Source: Candidatus Vecturithrix granuli (GTDB taxonomy: Bacteria > Moduliflexota > Moduliflexia > Moduliflexales > Moduliflexaceae). From it: 64,000 nucleotides of DNA. The notes below the pieces were generated by a model that was given only the letters and a program-made list of their open reading frames with translations, was not told where the DNA came from and did no database searches. The position numbers and the translations under genes are program-made. Shown one piece after another: positions 57,998 to 64,000 of the stretch. The DNA is taken from positions 496,754 through 560,753 of the forward strand of contig DF820466.1 of assembly GCA_000739535.1 (NCBI GenBank), given 5' to 3'. Position 1 is the first letter of the stretch. Each line of letters starts with the position of its first letter.

Positions 57998-60900
57998 ATG
58001 ATGCAGAAGTTTTTTCACCGTCTTGCTTTCAAAATAGGCATTGTTATCATTTTGATTGAAATCATCACGCTCTCTATGCTGGGTTGGTATTATACCCATC
58101 GCTTTCATGAACAAATTGTGCAGCGAGTTATCGACAAAGTTCAAATCCCTGGAAAACTGATAGCCCAGGGATTGTTACCCTATAGCGCCGCAGCCAATGC
58201 TGAGTTGCTCAATCGTCTGGTCGGAGAAGACGTTGTTGATAGCATGGTCATCTGGGTCAACGGGTTTGTGGTTCACGCCCTTCGGCAGGAACTCGTGGGC
58301 GTATTATTAACTCAGGTTTCGGAATTAAACCCCGAATGGTTTACTCCACAGGCGCGAGACCCTTTTATTAAATTCTTCCCTGATGAACGTCCGCCCTATG
58401 TGATGAGTATTACCCCCATCCCGGGGGTTGATGGTCAAACACCGGTCTTTTTTGTCTATCTGAAAACCAACATTCAACAGGTGGGGCAGGAAAAAACAAA
58501 TGTCCTGGTGCTTTTTTTTGTGGGTGCCTTTGTGACAGTGTGGGTGACTTCACTTGCGCTTCTGGCTCTGTTCCGACAGGTTATTTTAGTCAGGCTCACG
58601 CGGACTCTTCACGTATTACATGCCATCTCAAACGGGCAGATCTCTGCTCGAATTCCTCCCCCTCTGATTTCCGATGAAATCGGGCAGCTCCAATCTGAAA
58701 TCAATACCATGATCGCGGAACTTGAGAGTAAAATTAACTCCTTACATCAGGAGATTATCGAAGGTCATCTGATGGAAGAAGCTTTACGTCAATCGGAAAA
58801 TTTGATTCATTCGCTGCTCGAAAGCTTACCTCAATATATTTATAGTAAAGATCTGGAAGGCCGCTTTACGTATGTCAATCAGAGTTTCTGCCGTCTCTGC
58901 AATCTGACGCCTTCTGAACTGATCGGGAAAAACGATTTCGATCTGCATTCCCCGGAAATTGCTGAAAAATATCTGCGAGACGATGCTCGCGTCATCCAAA
59001 CCGGCCAACCCCTGGAACTCATTGAATATCATGAAATTCCGGGCAAAGAGGGGTTTTATGTGCAGGTCATTAAAATTCCATTGTTCAATTCAAGAGGAGA
59101 GATCAGCGGAACGCTTGGGATTTTCTGGGATATTACCAAAGAAAAGAAGGCGATGGAATCGCTGCGCCAATCGGAACTTCTCTATCGGACAACCATCAAT
59201 GCCTTACACGAAGCCATTTATGTGATTGATCCGCAATTCCGGGTGACGCTCTGCAATTCCGCATTACTGCAATGGGTTCAACAATATTCTGGGGAAACGC
59301 AAATTATTGGTCAGTCCATCTTTGATGTATTTACCTCTTTTCCGCAAGAATTCCATGAGGGGTATAGACAGATATTTCAGACCAGAGAAATGTTGGTGAT
59401 TGAAAATAAAATGACGATCAAGGGCAGGGAAGTTTTTCTTGAAATATGGAAGATTCCGGTTGTTGAGGAAGATCAGGTGCGTCAAATCATCACGGTGATT
59501 CGTGATATTACCGAGAAAAAATTGACCGAAAAGGCGATCAGCGAAAGTCATGCCCGTTATCACAACCTGATCGAGAATGCGCCGTTAGGGATCGCTTCAT
59601 TCAACACAGAAGGGAAGATTTTAGAAGCCAATACCATGTTTATTGCCATCTTCGGCGCTCCCTCGGTCGAGGCGGTTCATCAACTCAATATGTTCACCTC
59701 TTCGACTCTTGTTGAGGCAGGAATTGCCCAGGATGTTCAACAATGCCTGGACACAGGTTTTCCAGTCATTGCAGAAAATTTCTTGACAAGTGAATGGGAT
59801 AAACAAGGGTATGTCCGTTATTACCTGACCCCCATTAAAGACCTGCAGGGTCGTGTGAAAGAGATTCATGTGTTGATGGAAGATTATACCGAGCGAAAAT
59901 CAGTGGAGAATGCGTTAAAAGAAAGCGAAACAGAATATCGTTCCCTTTTTAAAAACATGCTCAGCGGCTTAGCCTATCATAAAGTTGTGGTTGATGACCA
60001 GAACCATCCGATTGATTATATCTTTTTGGAGGTGAATGATGCGTATGAACGCTTGACAGGCTTAGGGAAAGATATCATTGGAAAACGTATGACCGAAATT
60101 ATTCCCGGAATCAGAAATTATGAGCCGGATTTAGTTCAAATTTACGGGAATGTCGCGTTAACAGGAAAAGAAACCTCGTTTGAATTTTTCTTTGAACCTT
60201 TTGGCCTGTGGTTTTCTGTGGCAGCGTATAGTTCTGAAAAAGGATATTTCGTGACCATCTATGATGATATTACCGAACGGAAATGGACGGAAGAATCGCT
60301 CCATAAACTCAATGAAGAACTTGAGCAACGCGTTGAGGTCCGTACAAACGAACTTCAGAAGACCAATAAAGCCCTCCAGGAATCGCTGCTTACCATTGAA
60401 CGTACCCAACAACAGCTTGTTCAATCGGAAAAAATGGCGGCCCTGGGAGGACTAGTGGCCGGAATTGCCCACGAAATCAATACCCCTGTCGGAATCGGAG
60501 TCACGGCCGCCTCGTATTTGCGGCAGCAAACTGAAGATATGAAGCAGATGTATGAAGGCCAGGCCATGAAACGTTCTGATTTTGAAAAATATCTTGAATT
60601 AGCGAACGATTCAACCACCATGATTCTCCTCAATCTTCGACGCGCAGCCGATCTGATCCAGAGTTTCAAGCAGGTTGCCGTGGATCAAACGAGTTGGGAC
60701 ATGCGCACGTTCAGGCTGCGAGAGTATATTGACAATGTGCTCCGGAGTCTGCACCCCAAGTTAAAACGAACCCGACATATCGTTCAGGTGAACTGTTCAC
60801 ACGAGATTGAATTGAGCAGTTATCCAGGGGATTTTTCGCAAATTTTTACCAACTTAATCATCAATAGTCTCGTTCACGGCTTTGAAGAGATTGAACAAGG

Positions 60901-61183
60901 AAAAATCGTCATCGAGGTGTCCATCAAAGAGGATTTGTTGGTCATTGAATATCGTGATAATGGGAAAGGCATCGCTCAGGAACATCTTCCCAAAATTTTT
61001 GATCCCTTTTATACGACAAAACGAGGACAGGGCGGAAGTGGCTTAGGCTTAAATATTGTGTATAGTCTGGTCACACAACGACTGAATGGCCGGATTACAT
61101 GTCGAAGTACCCCGAATATCGGGACAACATTTATTATAGAAGTGCCCTTAATTTCCCCTATCGCGTTGCAACAGATTCATTAA
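57998..61183 (+). CDS. Membrane multi-PAS sensor histidine kinase
   Basis: 1061 residues from MMQKFFHRLA, chosen for the GGGAGG eight bases upstream. Helix 1 at about 10-32, a periplasmic sensor to about 165, helix 2 at about 168-192, HAMP to about 245. Four PAS domains follow (starting near SLLESLPQYIYSKD, TINALHEAIYVID, NLIENAPLGIASF, SLFKNMLSGLAYHK), then a coiled-coil linker. The His-box is GLVAGIAHEINTPVGIGV. The HATPase domain has N-box FTNLIINSLVHGFEE, DNGKGI and RGQGGSGLGLNIV. Typical phosphodonor for the DUF3369/HD-GYP regulators on either side. Confidence 0.93.
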   Translation: MMQKFFHRLAFKIGIVIILIEIITLSMLGWYYTHRFHEQIVQRVIDKVQIPGKLIAQGLLPYSAAANAELLNRLVGEDVVDSMVIWVNGFVVHALRQELVGVLLTQVSELNPEWFTPQARDPFIKFFPDERPPYVMSITPIPGVDGQTPVFFVYLKTNIQQVGQEKTNVLVLFFVGAFVTVWVTSLALLALFRQVILVRLTRTLHVLHAISNGQISARIPPPLISDEIGQLQSEINTMIAELESKINSLHQEIIEGHLMEEALRQSENLIHSLLESLPQYIYSKDLEGRFTYVNQSFCRLCNLTPSELIGKNDFDLHSPEIAEKYLRDDARVIQTGQPLELIEYHEIPGKEGFYVQVIKIPLFNSRGEISGTLGIFWDITKEKKAMESLRQSELLYRTTINALHEAIYVIDPQFRVTLCNSALLQWVQQYSGETQIIGQSIFDVFTSFPQEFHEGYRQIFQTREMLVIENKMTIKGREVFLEIWKIPVVEEDQVRQIITVIRDITEKKLTEKAISESHARYHNLIENAPLGIASFNTEGKILEANTMFIAIFGAPSVEAVHQLNMFTSSTLVEAGIAQDVQQCLDTGFPVIAENFLTSEWDKQGYVRYYLTPIKDLQGRVKEIHVLMEDYTERKSVENALKESETEYRSLFKNMLSGLAYHKVVVDDQNHPIDYIFLEVNDAYERLTGLGKDIIGKRMTEIIPGIRNYEPDLVQIYGNVALTGKETSFEFFFEPFGLWFSVAAYSSEKGYFVTIYDDITERKWTEESLHKLNEELEQRVEVRTNELQKTNKALQESLLTIERTQQQLVQSEKMAALGGLVAGIAHEINTPVGIGVTAASYLRQQTEDMKQMYEGQAMKRSDFEKYLELANDSTTMILLNLRRAADLIQSFKQVAVDQTSWDMRTFRLREYIDNVLRSLHPKLKRTRHIVQVNCSHEIELSSYPGDFSQIFTNLIINSLVHGFEEIEQGKIVIEVSIKEDLLVIEYRDNGKGIAQEHLPKIFDPFYTTKRGQGGSGLGLNIVYSLVTQRLNGRITCRSTPNIGTTFIIEVPLISPIALQQIH

Positions 61184-61404
61184 GGCAGAAGAAAAACTTT
61201 TGAGACCAGATCAACTGACAATATGCCGGAAATATCAACCGAACTATCAGGCTGAAAAAATCTGATCTTGACGAACGTGAAAAAAAGCTTGACCATCAAG
61301 GAAGGAATAAACACGTTGGCAAATCATCACCATTGAAATATACTGTTGCAAAAACACGCAGCAACTATTACCTGGAGCGCTTCCTGGTGGAGTAGAGAGA
61401 ACCC

Positions 61405-62961
61405 ATGATAAAAGAAGAAGAACTGCTTTTTGCTGAAGAGCCTTCACTGACAACGGCAAAAATGCTGAAACCCTGGAAGATTGTCATTGCCGATGATGAT
61501 GAAGAAGTTCATGCCGTAACTCGCATGGTGCTTGATGGATTTGTATTCGAAGGACAAGGGCTGGAATTATTGGGAGCCTATTCAGGAGCGGAAACCAAAC
61601 GGCTGCTCAAAGAACATCCGGATACGGCGTTAGTCCTTCTGGATGTCGTCATGGAAGAAGATACTACCGGACTTGAAGTGGTCAAATATATTCGAGAAGT
61701 CTTGCAAAACCGGTTTGTCCGGATTATTATGCGTACCGGCCAACCAGGGCAGGCTCCGGAAAGGCGTGTCACCATTGAATATGATATTAATGACTATAAA
61801 GAAAAAACCGAGCTGACGGCGCAAAAACTATTTACGGCGGTTATCGCTTCATTGAGGGCCTATCGAGATCTCAAGATTATTGAAAAAAACAGACAGGGAT
61901 TGACCCATATTGTCTCAGCTTCCACGCACCTTTTCGAATTACGTACCTTAAAACAATTTGTGACCAGCGCATTGGCGCAACTGGTATCCCTTTTAGATCT
62001 GAGAGAAAACGGTTATCTGGTTTCCTCATCCGGATTGGCGCTCAAGCGCGACAAGCACTCTTATAAAGTGCTTGCCGGAATTGGCGAGTTCACAAATTAT
62101 GAATCCTGGGCAACCCATCAAGATATTATGAATTCGGAATTGACTCCGTTTTTCAATTATGTGGTCGAAACCAGACAAAGCCTTTTTTCCGAGAATGCGT
62201 ATATCGGATATTTTAAAACTCGCCGTGATGCCGAATATCTCCTTTATTTACAGAATCAACATGGATTCAGTGAAATTGAGGCAGATTTGATAAAAATGTT
62301 TGCAGCCAATATTGCTGTGGCCTTTGATAATCTATCGTTGAATGAGGAGATAGAGGAAACGCAGAAAGAAGCCATTTATACTTTAGGAGAAGCAGTCGAA
62401 AGCCGTTCAGAAGAAGCCGGATTCCATGTCAAACGCGTCGGAGATTTTTGTTATTTGCTTGCCCAAAAATATGGTTTGGATCAAGAGACTGCGAAATTAA
62501 TTCGTATGGCTGCCCCGATGCACGATGTTGGCAAAATCGGTATTCCGGACGCGATCTTAAACAAACCTGGAAAATTAACTCCGGAAGAATTTGAGATCAT
62601 TAAAACACACACAACCATTGGATATGATATTTTAAAAGGATCAAAGCAAAAAATCCTCACAACCGCAGCCATTATTGCCCTTGAACATCACGAACGGTGG
62701 GATGGGTTTGGCTATCCGACAGGCTTAAAAGGCGAACAGATTAATATTTTGGCTCGTATTACCAAAGTTGCGGACGTTTTTGATGCGCTGAGTTGTAAAC
62801 GGGTCTATAAAGACGCCTGGGAATTGAATCAGGTATTGGAATTATTCCGTGAAGATCGCGGTTCTCATTTCGAACCGACTCTTGTCTCTTTGCTCCTAAA
62901 TAATTTGAACGATTTTCTTGAAGTCAGCCATATACATTATAATGAAAAGAATGAAGTCTGA
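61405..62961 (+). CDS. Response regulator with DUF3369 and HD-GYP domains (second copy)
   Basis: 518 residues, paralogous to the regulator before the kinase (receiver and DUF3369 parts nearly identical: DDDEEVHAVTRMVLD, LLDVVMEEDTTGLEVVKYIRE, RTGQPGQAPERRVTIEYDIN). The HD-GYP domain is complete: MHDVGKIGIPDAIL, HHERWDGFGYPTGLKG and the full VADVFDALSCKRVYKDAW that the first copy lacks. Probably the active cyclic-dinucleotide phosphodiesterase of the pair. ATG with GTGGAG upstream. 221 bases separate it from the kinase. Confidence 0.94.
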   Translation: MIKEEELLFAEEPSLTTAKMLKPWKIVIADDDEEVHAVTRMVLDGFVFEGQGLELLGAYSGAETKRLLKEHPDTALVLLDVVMEEDTTGLEVVKYIREVLQNRFVRIIMRTGQPGQAPERRVTIEYDINDYKEKTELTAQKLFTAVIASLRAYRDLKIIEKNRQGLTHIVSASTHLFELRTLKQFVTSALAQLVSLLDLRENGYLVSSSGLALKRDKHSYKVLAGIGEFTNYESWATHQDIMNSELTPFFNYVVETRQSLFSENAYIGYFKTRRDAEYLLYLQNQHGFSEIEADLIKMFAANIAVAFDNLSLNEEIEETQKEAIYTLGEAVESRSEEAGFHVKRVGDFCYLLAQKYGLDQETAKLIRMAAPMHDVGKIGIPDAILNKPGKLTPEEFEIIKTHTTIGYDILKGSKQKILTTAAIIALEHHERWDGFGYPTGLKGEQINILARITKVADVFDALSCKRVYKDAWELNQVLELFREDRGSHFEPTLVSLLLNNLNDFLEVSHIHYNEKNEV

Positions 62962-63001
62962 CAGGATTACTGAAGAACCCTGTCAGATTTGGAGACAGGT
63001 C

Positions 63002-63814
63002 TTACGACCCAACATTCTGCAGCACATATTCATCAAAATCCGAAGCAATCACGCTCTCTCCTGGAAAATGCTGCCGTATTTCATCGAGAATCTGCTGTGG
63101 CTCATCATTCAGAACCGTATCGAGGTGAAGGAGGACTAGTTTTTTGCACTCCGTTTCGCTGGCGACTTTCCCTACCTGCACGGCATTGCTGTGAATCGGA
63201 GGAATCGGTTGATATGAAAGCCCGCCGCATTCGTGCAACAGTAAATCCGCGCCTTTTGCCAGCCGAATTAACCGTTCGGAGTAGGTCGTATCGCTGGAAT
63301 AGACAACAGATTTTCCGCTGATTTTTGACAAAATTTTGACGCCGTACGTCGGCATTGTGGGGGCATGGTTCACCGGAGTCGAAGTAATGATGACATGTAC
63401 ATTTTCCAGCACCAATGCCTGTTCTTCCTCAGGAATGCCATGAATTTCCAGCGGGAACCAACAGTCTTTCCGTAACTCAAAAAAATCCAAAAATCGGCTA
63501 ATCATCTCGCTTGCTCCTTCAGGGCAATAAATCCTGAAAGGGGCGGTACGCTCCACATCACGATACATAATTGAAAAAATTAAGCCCGGCAATCCATACA
63601 GGTGATCAAGGTGGGTGTGGGTAATGATCACATCTTGCAGCATCTCATACCTGATGCCGATTTTGGCTAATTTATGAGCCGCGCTGCCGCCGCATTCCAA
63701 CAGGATGTGAAAATCCGGCAATTGTTCTTGCTGTGAACTGAAGATTAACGACACATTATCGCGTTGGGCGTTTGAAACTGCACCAGACGTGCCAAGTAAG
63801 GTGATTCTTTGCAT
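63002..63814 (-). CDS. Metallo-beta-lactamase-fold hydrolase, RNase Z-like
   Basis: 270 residues; AAGGAGAAC upstream of ATG. MQRITLLGTSGAVSNAQRDNVSLIF start, zinc motif THTHLDHLYGLPGL (HxHxDH), later NHAPTMPTYGVKIL, VVYSSDTTYSERL, LLHECGG and LLHLDT with the expected His/Asp ligands. This is the ElaC/tRNase Z branch, or the related arylsulphatase/phosphodiesterase branch; the short length lacks a clear exosite arm, so the tRNA 3'-processing role is not certain. No signal peptide. Confidence 0.88.
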   Translation of the reverse strand: MQRITLLGTSGAVSNAQRDNVSLIFSSQQEQLPDFHILLECGGSAAHKLAKIGIRYEMLQDVIITHTHLDHLYGLPGLIFSIMYRDVERTAPFRIYCPEGASEMISRFLDFFELRKDCWFPLEIHGIPEEEQALVLENVHVIITSTPVNHAPTMPTYGVKILSKISGKSVVYSSDTTYSERLIRLAKGADLLLHECGGLSYQPIPPIHSNAVQVGKVASETECKKLVLLHLDTVLNDEPQQILDEIRQHFPGESVIASDFDEYVLQNVGS

Positions 63815-63856
63815 AATGCTTTGTTCTCCTTATTTTATGGTGCATGAAACAATTTC

Positions 63857-64000
63857 GGTAGTGGCTACCTTGTAAATGATGCTGTTATTTTCTTGCAAGA
63901 AAAAAGATGGTAAAAAATCATAGCACTATGATCACAACAATAACACAAGATCATTGTAGGACATGTGGCAGTACAAACCTTGTCAAAAACGGGCATTATC
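63857..64000 (+). mobile_element. Left end of an IS1-like insertion sequence
   Basis: Terminal repeat beginning GGTAGTGGCTACCTTGTA starts at 63857, followed about 46 bases later by an IS1-type zinc-ribbon transposase frame. The element continues beyond the window. The same terminal repeat bounds the MITE at 28.7 kb, so this family is, or was, mobile in this genome. Confidence 0.85.
63928..64000 (+). CDS. IS1 family transposase, N-terminal fragment (cut by window edge)
   Basis: Visible residues MITTITQDHCRTCGST then NLVKNGHY. The CxxC zinc-ribbon half followed by a V-K-N-G turn is the standard opening of IS1 InsA-type proteins, which bind the terminal repeats. Only 24 codons are in the window, so integrity is unknown. 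Confidence 0.8.
   Translation, partial: MITTITQDHCRTCGSTNLVKNGHY

Overview
The window looks like a piece of a Gram-negative, probably anaerobic or wastewater-type environmental bacterium from a poorly sampled phylum. Evidence is an OmpA-type peptidoglycan-binding envelope protein, TRAP/TAXI transport, a corrinoid methyl-transfer protein, large PAS histidine kinases and many small mobile repeats. The mix reminds me of candidate phyla such as KSB3/Modulibacteria, but I cannot assign a taxon from the sequence.

Region 1 (about 0.3-28.5 kb, all on the minus strand) is a secretome island. Sixteen genes for unrelated exported proteins lie head to tail: a C1A papain-like protease, an M28 aminopeptidase, an S1 trypsin, a GH8 glucanase, a DUF4091 glycosidase-like protein, two sialidase-fold proteins, two right-handed beta-helix proteins, an SBBP propeller, a spherulin-4-like protein, a CAP protein and others. 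Every one has an N-terminal signal peptide and ends exactly at the stop codon with the same short peptide, consensus [YHF]-[LIF]-L-W-[TM]-[KR]-COOH (mostly SYLLWTK). The codons vary while the peptide does not. One cytoplasmic M20 dipeptidase embedded in the island lacks both signal peptide and tag. I know of no described sorting signal of this form, so this is the best candidate for an undescribed system: a C-terminal tag on a secreted hydrolase/adhesin arsenal. Four tagged genes carry GEMM-I-type riboswitch leaders that end in intrinsic terminators. By eye these have A, not G, at the ligand-selecting position, as in the GEMM-Ib class that senses 3',3'-cGAMP; a fifth, degenerate copy may exist. 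One tagged gene (thioredoxin-like) is interrupted by an in-frame UAG and a UGA that sits at the expected active-site cysteine.

Region 2 (28.8-37.1 kb) is housekeeping: a VanZ-like protein, a DUF401 permease, a nucleoside-salvage run (pyrimidine phosphorylase, purine phosphorylase, cytidine deaminase), phospholipid synthesis (pgsA, plsY) and glyA.

Region 3 (37.9-46.4 kb) holds a sugar-type ABC ATPase without permeases, a response regulator-histidine kinase fusion, two small coiled-coil proteins, a TAXI-TRAP transporter pair and a corrinoid protein preceded by a nested inverted repeat that may be a structured RNA.

Region 4 (46.5-55.9 kb) has a minus-strand envelope operon (coiled-coil OmpA protein, SpoIVB/S55 peptidase, beta-propeller), an ArsR-29 aa peptide-thioredoxin 2 operon and ssb.

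Region 5 (56.3-62.9 kb) is a signalling module: a multi-PAS histidine kinase between two DUF3369/HD-GYP response regulators. HD-GYP enzymes degrade cyclic dinucleotides, which makes a link to the riboswitches possible. The window ends with an RNase Z-like hydrolase and the left end of an IS1-like element. Its terminal repeat matches a 115-bp MITE at 28.7 kb. Several other miniature inverted-repeat families fill the spacers. I saw no rRNA, tRNA or CRISPR array.
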